In this document: piece by piece, positions 9,196-20,190 of the stretch
Numbering within the stretch: position 1 is the first letter of the stretch
Layout of the letters: each line of letters starts with the position of its first letter
Origin: Phialophora verrucosa
Lineage: Eukaryota > Ascomycota > Eurotiomycetes > Chaetothyriales > Herpotrichiellaceae
Length of the DNA stretch: 64,000 nt
NCBI GenBank assembly: GCA_002099365.1
Contig: MSED01000006.1
Span: 1,054,001-1,118,000 of the forward strand
Direction: 5' to 3'
Made by a program: the position numbers and the translations under genes
The notes under the pieces: model-generated
Database searches by the model: none
Told to the model about the DNA's origin: nothing
The model's input: the letters and a program-made list of their open reading frames with translations, nothing else

Positions 9196-10830
9196 TTACC
9201 CTTCAAGCACAAAGTCATCATACCCTTGGTGGGCCGAATCCCATATCTTCTTCCGGTAGGTCGGCAATCCGCCCATGTAATTCAGCGCCTCGCGCGGCTT
9301 GCCGGGAATATTGTCGCCAAAGTACCAGCTCTTAGCTCTTGAAAAGAGTCCTTTGTCAGCGACTTCCAGCGTATGCTCTCTCCACGCTTGCTGCGCCTCC
9401 TCCTTCGCCTCGATTTTCGTGAATTTACGGTCGCGAAGATGTGACAGACACGCCACGAGCCAGTCGCCCTGGCACTCTGCTGACGATGGACCTGTTGTGA
9501 AAGCCGTGGGCGCCTGCGGGCCGTACATAAAAAACAAATTGGGAAATCCTGCTGATGTTATGCCAAAGAGTGTCCCGACGCCTTTGGCCCATTGGTCCTT
9601 CAGCGGTACCTGCGGATTCGCCCCGACGATATCAATAGAGGTAATACCTCCTGTGACACTGTCGAAGCCCGTGGCGGCGGCAATCAGGTCGACTTTGTGA
9701 AATGTCCCGTTCGCGGTTTGGATCGCATCCTCGGTGATTTGGACGATGGGGTTCTCCAGCAAGCTGACCAGCTCGACATTGTCTTGATTGAAGACCTCGA
9801 AGTACCGATTCTCTAAACTGACTCGCTTCGTGCCGAACGGGTGGTGTGGAATTTTCGGGGCGAGCAATTCCTGGTTGCGAGGGCTGTTGATTCGCGGGAG
9901 TACGCTCTGCCGCCAGAACTCATACGCCTCGTCGTTGGCGGCCTGGTCGAATAATACGTCCGAATAGGTGCCGAGCCAGAAATGCAGCCCGCCGCTTCGG
10001 AGCAGCTTGTGGTAGAAGTCGCTCCGCACGTCGGTGGTCACTTTGGATGAAACGCCCGGATCGAAGTCGTAATCATACCCGGCGAAAGTCTTGAGCATTT
10101 GCTCCTTGGTCGCCGGGTACGTCTGCTTCCAGGCCTCGTTGTCACAAGCCCCGTACGCGGGGTTGTCCATGGGTAGAGCTGTGTTGGGCGTCCTCTGAAA
10201 CACCGTCAGATGAGAAGCGACCTTTGCCGTCTCCTGGATCAGTTGCACTCCGGACGCCCCAGTGCCGATGATAGCCACGCGCTTGCCTGCCAGATTGACG
10301 CCCTTCTGAGGCCACAGTCCTGTGTGGTAGAATTCGCCCTGGAATTTCTCCCTTCCTTCAAGGGGAGGGATATACGGTTTCGACCCGAAACCGGTGCAGA
10401 GAATGACGTGCCGCGCGGTCATAGTAGCATCCTCATTAAGATGCGATACGTTGAGACGCCATTCATGCGCACTCGCGTCCCACCGCATCCCCCAAACACG
10501 CGTGTGAAGCTGAATCAAGGCCTCCAGATCCCACACTTTGACCAGGTGTTTGAAATACGTCCGCAGCTCAGAATATGTCGGGAACCGTTCGGTCCAGTCG
10601 AAGTCCTTCCAAACCTCGTCGGAGGTCAGCTGGTACGTGGGTACTGCTGTATCGACGCGCGCACCCGGATAGCAATTCCAATGCCAGATGCCACCGACGG
10701 CGGCACCAGCCTCGAGGAGTCTGACGTCGAAGCCTGCATCTTTCAACTTGTGCAGCATGTAGATGCCAGAGAAGCCGGCGCCAACAATGATGACCTCATG
10801 TTTGCTACAGTTGGGACTGATGGAGCCCAT
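9196..10830 (-). CDS. Type I Baeyer-Villiger monooxygenase (flavin-dependent)
   Basis: A single exon of 544 residues. The FAD Rossmann motif GAGFSG is at residues 17-22 and the NADPH motif GTGASG at 189-194. Between them lies FQGEFYHTGLWP (163-174), an exact FxGxxxHxxxWP fingerprint of type I BVMOs. GGIWHWNCYPGARVD and the later GPQAPTAF also fit cyclohexanone-monooxygenase-like enzymes. These insert one O2 oxygen next to a ketone carbonyl to make an ester or lactone, using NADPH. The start is the ATG at 10830 (A at -3); the longer open frame begins at a TTG. It diverges from the second monooxygenase across a 659-bp promoter and points toward the SDR. Confidence 0.93.
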   Translation of the reverse strand: MGSISPNCSKHEVIIVGAGFSGIYMLHKLKDAGFDVRLLEAGAAVGGIWHWNCYPGARVDTAVPTYQLTSDEVWKDFDWTERFPTYSELRTYFKHLVKVWDLEALIQLHTRVWGMRWDASAHEWRLNVSHLNEDATMTARHVILCTGFGSKPYIPPLEGREKFQGEFYHTGLWPQKGVNLAGKRVAIIGTGASGVQLIQETAKVASHLTVFQRTPNTALPMDNPAYGACDNEAWKQTYPATKEQMLKTFAGYDYDFDPGVSSKVTTDVRSDFYHKLLRSGGLHFWLGTYSDVLFDQAANDEAYEFWRQSVLPRINSPRNQELLAPKIPHHPFGTKRVSLENRYFEVFNQDNVELVSLLENPIVQITEDAIQTANGTFHKVDLIAAATGFDSVTGGITSIDIVGANPQVPLKDQWAKGVGTLFGITSAGFPNLFFMYGPQAPTAFTTGPSSAECQGDWLVACLSHLRDRKFTKIEAKEEAQQAWREHTLEVADKGLFSRAKSWYFGDNIPGKPREALNYMGGLPTYRKKIWDSAHQGYDDFVLEG

Positions 10831-11489
10831 GATGGATCGTCTGATCAATTGCTGTGTGATTCAGAATCTCATCTCTATGGACATTCCCTAAGAAGACGTC
10901 TAGAACTCATATGCCATCGGTGATGCTGAGCCGCGCCTAGAGTTTCCATGTTGTACCGCGTGAGGTGTCACTCTGACACCCTCGCGTCCACCATGCTCAC
11001 TCTCGGATATTCAGAGGAGCTCCTCTCCGGCTTCGATAACCGGGGTTTGATTGCAGCTTTGTGGGGAGTCCGGCGCAAGTTCGCCATCCCCACACATCAT
11101 CCTGGGTCGAGGAGAATTAGGTTGGTCAACCTTGAGTCAGGCCAATCGCGAGTATTTCCGAGCATCCTTGTAGAAGCACTAGTCCTCGCTAGGCGTCGGC
11201 AGTATCAAGTCCAGGAATGAATGTGGACGAGTTGGTCCGTGTCTAAGGAGGGAGCCAAGTGTGGAATGCCCACCGTAGAAGCCGATCATGGTGCGGCAAA
11301 GTCACCACTACACCGGAGCAACTGTGGTGGGCGCATTTGCCGGCTCTGGACATTGGGCAAGGCTTGTGGTGGGTTCTGCTGGGAACAAGGTGACATATTG
11401 TGAATTGGATCTTCAACAACGATCGACAATCTGTCAAGATCGCGTTACGAGTTGTATTCCAGTTCGACAATTTGTCTTGCCAGTTGACA
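10831..11489. promoter_or_regulatory. Divergent promoter between two flavin monooxygenases
   Basis: 659 bp between the start codons of two BVMO-type genes that point outward. No coding signal. A shared control region would allow co-induction, possibly by the Zn2Cys6 regulator at 22-24 kb; I did not find a convincing CGG/CCG palindrome. Confidence 0.5.
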
Positions 11490-13664
11490 ATGACAGAAGT
11501 CGCCAATCTTCCCGTCCCTGAAGAGGAACGCTTTCCTGGCGCCAAATACCTGAGCCAGAAGGTCGCATCGCATCTGGAGAATGCATCTCTCGAGAAACCG
11601 GATCACGCCTACAAGATCAAGGATCAATGGCATTCACAACCTCAGCATCTTCGTGTGATACACGTGGGTGCAGGAGCTGCCGGCCTTTTGATGGCGTACA
11701 AGATGAAGAAGAGCTTCCAAAACTACAGCCTTGTCTGCTACGAAAAGTGAGTCAGCCATTGTTACATGGGCAAACAATTCTAACAAAGATAGGAACTCCC
11801 AAGTCGGCGGGACCTGGTTCGAAAATCGCTACCCAGGATGTGCTTGTGACGTGTAACGAGACCAATCAATGCGTTGCCAAATGCAAATTGTCACTGACTA
11901 TCTAGCCCGGCTCATGCCTACACGTACTCTTTCGAACCAAATCCCAACTGGTCAAGTTTCTACGCCTATGGACCCGAGATCAAGGAGTACTTCCAAAACT
12001 TTGCGGAAAAATACGACTTGATGCCGTTTGTCAAGCTCAACTCCCGCGTGCTTAAGGCAGTGTGGCAGGAAGCAAAAGGAATATGTAAGTCAAGTTCATG
12101 CCAAATTCAACACATTTGACTAAATTGGCAGACGAGGTCGAAATTGATGTCAATGGCGAGATAATTCGTGACTGGTGCCAAATACTGGTGAACGGAACCG
12201 GTTTTCTGAACAGCTGGAAATGCAAGTACCAAGGCTACCTCAAAGCTCATTCTCACCAATGACCAGGGCCCTCAATTCCAGGACTCCACGATTTTAAACG
12301 CGAGCTCATGCATAGTGCATCCTGGGACTCATGTACGTCTATTATCTCTGTGAATGCTACATAACTGACGCGACCAAGCTTGCGACTGGACTGGCAAGCG
12401 AGTGGCAGTTATCGGCACAGGATCCAGTGCAATCCAGATCGTGCCACAAATCCAGAAGTGTAGGTTCGCGTGAATAATAACTGCAGATAGACTGGCTGAC
12501 AAGAAAAGCGGCAAAGCATCTCGTGGCGTTCATGCGGTCGGTGACCTGGATATCGCCCATGATAGGACAAGATACACTCGATGAAGAGAGGTCAAAGGCC
12601 AAGGGCGAGGTTCCATCGAATGCTCAATACTTCTTCTCTGACGAAGAGAAGAAAGCTTTTCGTGACGACCCAGAGTTTCACCTTGAGTACCGCAAGAAGC
12701 TGGAGTCATCGGTCAACAACCTTTTTGAGATGTTCTTGAAGGATTCCGAGGCCAATCGTTCCGCAGAGCAACTAATGAAGGCGGAAATGCTCCGGAGAAT
12801 TGGCCCCGGCCACGAAGAGTTGAAGGAGAAGCTCATTCCTCGCTGGCCCCCCGGATGTCGGCGCATCACCCCTGGCGATGGCTATCTCGAGGCGCTTGTG
12901 CAGCCAAGTGAGTTTAGAGATCTTTGTTCCACTCTACCTTAAACTGACGAGTACAGATGTCACCACATGCCACAAAGAGATAGCAAAGATTGTTCCAGAA
13001 GGTGTTGTTGACGAAGACGGCCATCTGCACGAGATTGATATTCTCATCTGCGCCACCGGCTTCAATCTGGCCTTTATTCCTCCATTGTGAGTCTCTTGCT
13101 CCGTAGGCGGGGTTGTTCTAATGCCTTTGTAGTGATGTCCGTGGCGTCGACGGCCTCAGCATGGCAGAAGCATTCCAACCGGAGCCTCGAGTGTATCTAG
13201 CAACGACTGTGCCCAAATTCCCCAATTACTTTGTGATTAACGGGGTTCGAGGCAGCTGGGCGTCCGGCACAACGCTGCCCTCGCATGAAGTGTGCGTCGA
13301 ATACGTGCTCAAATTTGCAAAGAGGATGCAGGAGGAGGGCATCAAAGCCATCGAGATTCGTGAGGAGCCGGTGGATCAGCTCTATCAACATATCGACCTT
13401 TGGCACGCACGGGGCGTGTGGGGAGCCGACTGTAAAAGTTGGTACAAGAACAACATCATCGGCGGTAAGCTGTGGATTTGGGGCGGCTCTTGTTTGCACT
13501 TCATGAAGACGCTGAAGGAGGTCAAGTATGAGCACTACAGCTTCCGTTATCACACCAACATGTGGGCGTATCTAGGGAATGGACAGATCGAGGCCGAGGT
13601 CAAGCACGATCTGCCCAACTTGACTCCGTACATGCGGAACGAGGACATTCCGTGGATCATCTAA
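11490..13664 (+). CDS. FAD/NADPH monooxygenase, BVMO-like, nine exons
   Basis: Exons 11490-11746, 11793-11852, 11906-12084, 12132-12221, 12267-12332, 12379-12459, 12509-12907, 12957-13086 and 13133-13664 encode 597 residues. Motifs: VGAGAAGLLM (FAD), QVGGTWFENRYPGCACDVP, the NADPH loop GTGSSA, and ICATGFN near the C-terminal third. The BVMO fingerprint position reads FKRELMHSASWD: F, H and W are kept, the inner Gly is Arg and the final Pro is Asp. It groups with StcW/AflW-like fungal enzymes rather than classical CHMOs, so Baeyer-Villiger or other monooxygenation is likely but not certain. Intron 4 (12222-12266) has a GC donor (GCAAGT) needed to keep frame at the conserved Trp. It converges on the aldolase gene. 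Confidence 0.88.
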
Positions 13665-13699
13665 CACTATGATCAATAGAGAAGAGAATATAGACTCTG

Positions 13700-14587
13700 T
13701 TAAGCAAGCATTGCCTGTGGCGCTCTGAAGGCCTGCTCTACCTCCTTCTTCGCTGCCGCGAAGCCTGCCACCAGCACGCTGTAGTCAACCGTCGTCAACA
13801 AGAACGTCATGCCCATGTCCGCCCGTTTCTTCGCCACGTCAGCCCCGACACCCATCGACCCGATCATCTTCCCGCATTTCTTTCCAGTCTCACAGACTCT
13901 CTGCAGAGCATCCCCAAACTCCGCCTCACTCCCATCTAGGCCGCCAGGGAGACCCATCGACAGACGTAGATCATGTGGGCCGATGAACGACCCCGAAACG
14001 CCTTCGAGTCCGAGGATCTCTTCCGCATTCTTCACGCCTTCTGCGGATTCGATGATGGGGAGGACCACCACGCCCCCAGTCCTCGCATGATCGTAGTACT
14101 CGCCGAACCCTGTCGCCGCCTGGAGGCGTTGCCCAAATGGCGCGTTGAACGGTCCGAAACTCCGCCTCCCATGGGGCGGATATATTGCGTGGTCGAGGAT
14201 CCTCTTCATCTCGCCGGCATTGCTGACCATGGGAATGATGATGCCCGCTGCGCCACTGTCCAGGGCCCATTTGATCCATTCGACGTCGTGCGAGGGCACA
14301 CGGACCACGGGGAGACACTGGCCCTCGGACGCGGCGACCACCGAATGGACCATCTGTGTCATCTTCTCAGGGCTCAGAGGGCTGTGTTCCATGTCGATCA
14401 TGACCCAGTCGAAATGCTGCGATGCCAGCATGGCCACCGTGGGCGAGCCAACTGCCAAAGCGGATCCCAGGAGAGGGCGGCCCAGCTCACGCTGGCGGTC
14501 CTGGAAGCGTTGAGCACCGCGGCGGTGAACGGCGGAGGCATCCTGAGTGCTACGCGATTGAGATTGAGAATTTGGAAGCCCGTACAT
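13700..14587 (-). CDS. HpcH/HpaI-family aldolase
   Basis: A single exon, 295 residues from the ATG at 14587 (the open frame upstream starts with a TTG). Landmarks of the class II pyruvate aldolase fold: WVMIDMEHSPLS, VVRVPSHD, SGAAGIIIPMV, VLPIIESAEGV (metal-ligand Glu) and FIGPHDLRLSMG (metal-ligand Asp). Family members cleave 4-hydroxy-2-oxo acids such as 2,4-dihydroxyhept-2-enedioate or 4-hydroxy-2-oxovalerate to pyruvate plus an aldehyde, with a divalent metal. That is a terminal step of many ring-cleavage routes. It lies 35 bp from the end of the convergent monooxygenase and 161 bp from the end of the codirectional b2-like gene. Exact substrate unknown. Confidence 0.9.
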   Translation of the reverse strand: MYGLPNSQSQSRSTQDASAVHRRGAQRFQDRQRELGRPLLGSALAVGSPTVAMLASQHFDWVMIDMEHSPLSPEKMTQMVHSVVAASEGQCLPVVRVPSHDVEWIKWALDSGAAGIIIPMVSNAGEMKRILDHAIYPPHGRRSFGPFNAPFGQRLQAATGFGEYYDHARTGGVVVLPIIESAEGVKNAEEILGLEGVSGSFIGPHDLRLSMGLPGGLDGSEAEFGDALQRVCETGKKCGKMIGSMGVGADVAKKRADMGMTFLLTTVDYSVLVAGFAAAKKEVEQAFRAPQAMLA

Positions 14588-14748
14588 TGTTGGTTTGATA
14601 GATAATTTTTCAATCAAGAAACCTAAGAAGCGTATGCCTGGTTGATGTACTCCGTATCTAGAGGTGAGAGTGCGGCCGAGGGCGGATAAAGTTTCCCGAA
14701 AATACTACAGGTATATGGAATGGAACAAGTCTTGAGTCTTTTAGTCAT

Positions 14749-16358
14749 TTAGAGTCTTGCAGCCAGTCTGGACTGCATCTGTACACTGTCTACAATGCTC
14801 GCCTCGAGCGCTTTAGTATTGACATAATTCGCATTCAGCTCGGACAGGCTATTCACACCCAGCAGCCTCATAGTGGTTTCCACCTCATCGCTCAACACTG
14901 TCGAGCCGTGGTCAGCGAGGTTCTTTTCTTATGGAATATTATGCCTTAGACTCACATTCAATGGCACGCAAAACACCTTGCCGTCCGTAAGCCCCCAATG
15001 CGTAGACAAATGGTCTTCCGAGACCCACAGCCGTAGCGCCCAGACAAAGAGCCTTGAGGATATCGCTTCCTCTTCTGATGCCGCCGTCGAGATAGATTTC
15101 CAGCTTCCCAAGGATCTGAGGACAGAAGTGGCGAATCTCAAGCAGTGTCTGTGCTGCGCTGGGGGCATAATCAAGCTGTCTCCCGCCGTGATTGCTGAGA
15201 TAGATCCCGTCCACGCCAGCACGGTACGCGAGTAGCGCGTCTTCGGCACACTGTATCCCTTTGAGATAGACCGGGCCAACTTTGCCCCACGCTTCTCGAA
15301 TCCAGCCCAAGTCGTCCCAGTTCAGGGTCGAGGAGTGGTATCCGCGTAGAATGGGCCTCTCCCCATCCTCTGTGACCTCCGCAGGTGGTGTAGTAGCGAC
15401 GACGCCAGCATCGTAGTCAATCCGCGCTTTGTACAAATCGTCTTCTTCCCGTTTGCCCACGACAGGCGTGTCTACGGTAATGAGGAGCGCTTTGAAGCCC
15501 AACTTACGTGCTCTGGAGACTAGATTGACACAGTCTTGTCGCTTTTTGGGCACATATAGTTGGAAGATCAGCGCGGCGTCGAGTTTTTCGTCCCTAACAC
15601 AATGCGAGATCTCCTCGAGAGAACATGATGTGTATGTGCTCACGGCGTAAGGAATGCGCTTGATACCTGCAGCTCGCGCAAGAGCCAGCTCGCCCTCCTC
15701 ATCGGCCAATTTGATCATGGCCATGGGCGAGATGAAGAACGGGAGATGGCACATTTGACCCATGATGCGAGTTCTCATGTCAACCCGGGCCACATCTTTG
15801 AGCACCCGCGGTCGGAAGGTGATCTTTGACCAGTCGCGCAAATTGGCCTCGAGGGCATGCAGCGACTCTGCCGCGGAGCGAAAGTAAACCCATGCCCGCT
15901 CCGTGAGGACTTTGGGTGCCTCGGCTTCCATATCGAGGACATTTTGGCACAATGCAAGCGGATGGAGGTCCTTTTTAGCCCGTTGCGCGGGACCAGAGGA
16001 CAATGCAGATGGCTGGCGTGCTGGAAGATCAACGGGCCCCAGATGATATTCTAATACCTCCAGTCAATGAGCTGCTGGGGCCAGGAGAGAGTGACTGACC
16101 TGGTGCTAAGTGCTTTTCCAACGTTCCAGGTGGATGGATAGGGACGTAACTCGCGGTTGCATCCTAATAACCACGACTTCAGCCTCTCTCATCTTCTCAA
16201 CGAGAGGCCACCCATACCTTTCCAGCGTAGCGAAGAATGACCGCGGCCCCTCCAGGATGCTGGTCTAGGAAATCGGTCAGGTCATATACCTGGCCTTCAA
16301 TGATGGCCCAGCATGAGGACCGGGAGTTGTGCTCCTCGACATCTTTCTCGGTCAGCAT
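14749..16358 (-). CDS. Flavocytochrome b2-like L-2-hydroxyacid (lactate) dehydrogenase
   Basis: Exons 16358-16218, 16163-16100, 16050-14956 and 14897-14749 encode 482 residues. The first two exons give a cytochrome b5 domain: DFLDQHPGG with His34 and a second His at 57. The 23-residue spacing of the two haem ligands equals that of yeast Cyb2. The third exon is the FMN barrel: ISPMAM, LITVDTPVVGKRE, YLKGIQ with the active-site Lys, and SNHGGRQLD with the catalytic His and Arg. Exon 4 supplies LLSDEVETTMRLLGV. Such enzymes oxidise L-lactate or related 2-hydroxyacids and pass electrons to cytochrome c. There is no mitochondrial presequence before MLTEKDVEEH, unlike Cyb2, so location is open. It diverges from the TauD gene. 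Confidence 0.93.
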
Positions 16359-16687
16359 GGCGAAGAGGACTGAGCCAACAAACTGTGCTCGCCAAGTTCG
16401 CGCTTCCAGGCGAAAGGTCTCATCGTGTCCTGTAATGGCCCACGGCGTGATCTGCTACCGAGGGTCGAATTACTGCCCCGGGCTGAAGCATTGGCTGACG
16501 GATCTCAACAATATACCCGACATTTGCCGGTCGGAAAATGCGACGTTCTTCTCGGCAAGCAAGATCCGGTCTGCTGAAAATGCTTATCGATCAACCCCAA
16601 TGATATACTTCAGGCCTAGATGGCGTGGAAGGGAGTCAGCATTGCGTGCATAACGCACAGATTGATCCTCTTTTGGCCCGAATCACA
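16359..16687. promoter_or_regulatory. Divergent promoter, b2-like dehydrogenase / TauD dioxygenase
   Basis: 329 bp between outward-facing start codons. Overlapping short frames here are not coding. The likely use is joint control of the two oxidative genes. Confidence 0.45.
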
Positions 16688-17638
16688 ATGCCCAGCGCAA
16701 CAAGACTGCTTGTCACCCCCCTTGCCCCAACCTTCGCGGCCGAGGTGGAGGGCATCGACTTCTTAAAACCCATCGACGATGGTCTGTTCGAGGAACTCCG
16801 TGCCACGCTGCACAAGTACGGAGTCATCATTCTGAGAAAGACGGCGCTCGACGACGAAGGCGCGCTGGCGTTAGGCCGACGCTTCGGCGAGCTCGACAAC
16901 GTCAAGGCTCACCGAGCGGCCGGCCGCAAATTCCGCATTGACAACGATGAGATCTTCGACGTGGCGAATCTCGACGAGAACGACCAAGTCGTCACCAAAA
17001 ACGACCCCAATCGGACTGCCTCGGCTAACGGCAATGCTCTATGGCACGCCGACGGGGCATTCAACCCGCGCCGCACGGGCGTTTCAATTCTGAGAGCGGT
17101 CGAGCTCCCACCGCCCAACACCGGCGGGCACACTGAGTATCTCGACTCGAGGACCGCGTACGAAGACCTGCCCGAGGAGAAGAAGCAAGAGATCGAAGGC
17201 CTCGTGGGGCGCAATTCGCTTTTCCATAACCGCAAGACCGCCAATCCAGACTCTCCGCTCTTCCTGGACATTGACCCGATGAAGATGCCCATGGCCAAAC
17301 ATAAGATCGTCCAGGTTCATCCCGAAACCGGCCGAAAGAATCTCTATATCACGTCGTACACCCACTCGATTGATGGAATGGAAGTCGACGAAGGCCAGAA
17401 GTTACTCAAAGAGCTTTTCGAGCACGTGCAGCAGGAGAAATACCTTTTCAGGCACGACTGGAAGGATAACGGGGACGTGGCTATCTGGGATAATACGGCG
17501 GTCTTGCACCGAGCGACCCACGGTGAGTATGAAGGCAAGTACCGGAGAGATATGAGGAGAATTTCCGTCTTTGACATGGGTCCGACGGCGTATGGTGAGA
17601 ATGATGCCTCGACGTACTGGCAGCAGGGTCTGCCATGA
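16688..17638 (+). CDS. TauD/TfdA-family 2-oxoglutarate dioxygenase
   Basis: A single exon, 316 residues from the ATG at 16688. The iron site is complete: WHADG gives His120 and Asp122, and WDNTAVLHRATH gives His274, with Arg residues following in KYRRDMRRISV for 2-oxoglutarate. Other family signs are GVIILRK near residue 45 and LPPPNTGGHTEY after the HxD. Relatives include TfdA (2,4-D cleavage), taurine dioxygenase and fungal sulfonate or xanthine oxygenases. In fungi TfdA-like proteins are common and mostly uncharacterised. Its placement beside a 2-hydroxyacid dehydrogenase suggests hydroxylation or ether/side-chain cleavage in the same route (inference). Confidence 0.92.
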   Translation: MPSATRLLVTPLAPTFAAEVEGIDFLKPIDDGLFEELRATLHKYGVIILRKTALDDEGALALGRRFGELDNVKAHRAAGRKFRIDNDEIFDVANLDENDQVVTKNDPNRTASANGNALWHADGAFNPRRTGVSILRAVELPPPNTGGHTEYLDSRTAYEDLPEEKKQEIEGLVGRNSLFHNRKTANPDSPLFLDIDPMKMPMAKHKIVQVHPETGRKNLYITSYTHSIDGMEVDEGQKLLKELFEHVQQEKYLFRHDWKDNGDVAIWDNTAVLHRATHGEYEGKYRRDMRRISVFDMGPTAYGENDASTYWQQGLP

Positions 17639-18536
17639 TGCTCATTCGGTGGAGATTGCAAGATAGGTTTTGGAATGGATGAGATTGATTTGAGATTTGT
17701 TATGAAGTACAATGTCATCTCAATATTCTCGTCGGAATGCTTCCCAGCACACAACTCTCCAGCCGCTTGTTTCTCTGTGGCTCAGACTTCGTCTATCCCA
17801 GACTACCTCCCAGTGTATACGCATTCGCTAGACTAGGTCTCTCAGGAATTGCACCTGGGCAATGTATCTGGCACAATGGAAGCGCATGCATTCTAAAAAT
17901 AACCCCCCTTCACACGGCGATGGTCTGCTACTCAATTCTGGTGGACGTGGCAATGACCTTCAGTTTGAGTCATGTCTATGGAGCTGAATGGTAAACAACT
18001 ACCAAGGAACTATATTTTGAAGTCTTGGAATGTCCACTGTCCTGAACCAACGCAGTCTCAAAGTCTGTAGGTCGTACCCCAAGTCCGGCAACCGGGTCGC
18101 AAAGCTGTAAGGCCACTCCACAAGGGTGTCAAACGGAGATCAATGGCGAAATCCTCCACTGCCCAAATATGTATTTCCAATCCAACAAGTGTATGGTCTC
18201 TTCGACGCAGAAAACCCACGAATCACCCTGAACCCATTCTTGAAAGCCGCCCGAGTAATGGGGGTCCGAATCCCTACTCCGCTCTGGGGAATTGTGGAGA
18301 CCCCGGGGTTCTTGAAAACAAGGTTGATGATATCCGAGATGACCTCCGCCTCTGGTGATGGCGGCTCTGTCGCCCCGAATTCTCGACCAGTCTCTTTTGT
18401 GGTTGCTCTCGGTAGCACGGGCCCAGAATCAGGCTGGGCGCTCCAACAGTCTATTGTCGAGGGTTCATAACCACCCTCGAGTCTCTCGAAACTCGGTCAA
18501 TCAACCAAGGGTCATTTTTGTCATTGTCGTTCCATC
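17639..18536. other. Intergenic region before the MFS gene
   Basis: About 0.9 kb. A 92-codon minus frame at 18140-18418 shows no known motif. No repeat or gene is recognised. It carries the promoter of the transporter starting at 18537. Confidence 0.5.
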
Positions 18537-20190
18537 ATGGAGACCAAAGTCCACCGCCCATACACCTGGAAGATGGTGCTGTACATCGTCAACGTCTGCT
18601 GGGCGTCGGCGGCGTACGGCTATGCCAGCAGTATCATCGCCACCACACTCGGCCAGCCATCTTTCTACGCGTACATGGGCCTCGACACCAACCCCAACAC
18701 CGCGGCCCTGATTGGCACCATGAACGGTCTGTTCTACACCGGCGGATTCATCGGGTGTGTCGCGATTGGCAAGATCGCCGACCGCTGGGGACGGAAGATG
18801 TCCATCTATATCGGGATTGTCTTCATCCTGGTCTCCAATGCGCTGCTCGCGGGCTCGGTGAACACGGCCATGTTTATTGTATTTCGCTTTTTCCAAGGCG
18901 TTGGGTGAGTTTGCGCGCCCCCCTTCTCTCGTGGACACCGACTGATGATGGGCTCCAGTGCGTTCATCGAACTGGCCACCGTGCCTCTCTGGATCACAGA
19001 GGTGGTGCCACCCAAAGACCGGGGCATGCTGATCGATCTGCACCCGATCTTCGCCAATATCGGCTACGTGATGGCATCGTACGTCGGAGTCGGGTTCTTC
19101 TACTACAAGACCGCCGCTGGCAACGAGTGGCGCGCCCCGCTCGCGATTGGATGTCTGCCCTGCCTTCTGTGTCTGGTCAGCATGCCCTTTGTTCCGGAGA
19201 GCCCTCGCTGGCTTCTCTTGAAGGGCCGCAGAGAAGAGGCGTGGCAGATCGTCGAGAGTCTGCACCACTCGCCTCACACGGACAACACCTCTTTCGCCGA
19301 GCAGGAGTTCTACCTGATGCGCCAGCAGACCGAGTACGAGCGCACCCACAAGATGACGACCTGGCAGATTCTGAAGAGCCCGGCGTACCGCAAGCGTCTG
19401 CTCATCGGCTGTGGATTACCGTTCCTTTTGCAGAGCTCGGGCGTCTTGGTCATCAACAGTGAGCAATCCCAATGCCCGCTTTTTTCCCGTCCAGGGCGAA
19501 TGGCTAACGAACGACTTTGCAGATTACGGCACCTTGTTGTACAGCGGTCTCGGGTTCGGTCCGGAGCAGCAACTCCATCTCCAGGCCGGCTGGCTTGCTG
19601 TCTCGTTCGTTCTGAACTGTCTCGCGGTGCTGATAGTTGATCGCTTGCCGCGACCGGTGCTCATCACGATCGGACTGGTCGGCGCCGCGGCGGCCCTGAT
19701 CGTCGAGTGTGCAATCCAGGCACACTACCTAGGGACGGAGAACCGCTCCGCCCTCTCTGCCGGCGTCGCCATGCTCTACGTCTATGTCTTCTTCTATGCC
19801 ATGTTCCTTGACGGGCCGACGTTTTTCTATCTGGGCGAGATCTTCCCGACTCATGCACGGTCCCAGGGCCTCACGCTCGGCATGGCCAGCTTTTGTCTCG
19901 CGGACATCATCTGGCTACAGGCAGCGCCGACCGCGTTCCAGAACATCGGATGGAAGTATTATCTGTTCTTCATCATCATCACGGTGGCCGGCGCGGCGTG
20001 GGCGTGGTTCACGTTCCCGGATACGCGAAATCTGCCGCTCGAGCAGATCGCGCACTTATTTGGCGACGAGGACCATCAGGCACCTGAGTTGCGGGGGATG
20101 CCCGCGGAGCCTGTAACCAAGATTGCCCAGCATGAAGAGGGGAAGACGGAGGCAGTGCACGTTGATCTCGAGGAGCGTGAGAAATTGTAA
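18537..20190 (+). CDS. MFS transporter, sugar-porter type
   Basis: Exons 18537-18904, 18959-19458 and 19523-20190 encode 511 residues. About twelve hydrophobic helices are visible. The sugar-porter signatures are present: GKIADRWGRK (loop 2-3), VPESPRWLL (after helix 6), EIFPTHARSQG and FPDTRNLPLEQI near the end. Similar fungal proteins are annotated as hexose, lactose or quinate permeases. In this setting it probably brings in the substrate or a carbohydrate-like precursor of the catabolic route. The C-terminal tail is acidic and cytoplasmic. It converges on the cyclase gene. Confidence 0.9.

Noticed and set aside
13973..14605. 210-codon plus frame opposite the aldolase
   Set aside because: Complement of the strongly conserved HpcH/HpaI aldolase; a shadow frame in GC-rich coding sequence.
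18501..19349. 282-codon minus frame and 314-codon plus frame across the MFS gene
   Set aside because: Both are alternative frames of the transporter exons, which carry real MFS motifs.
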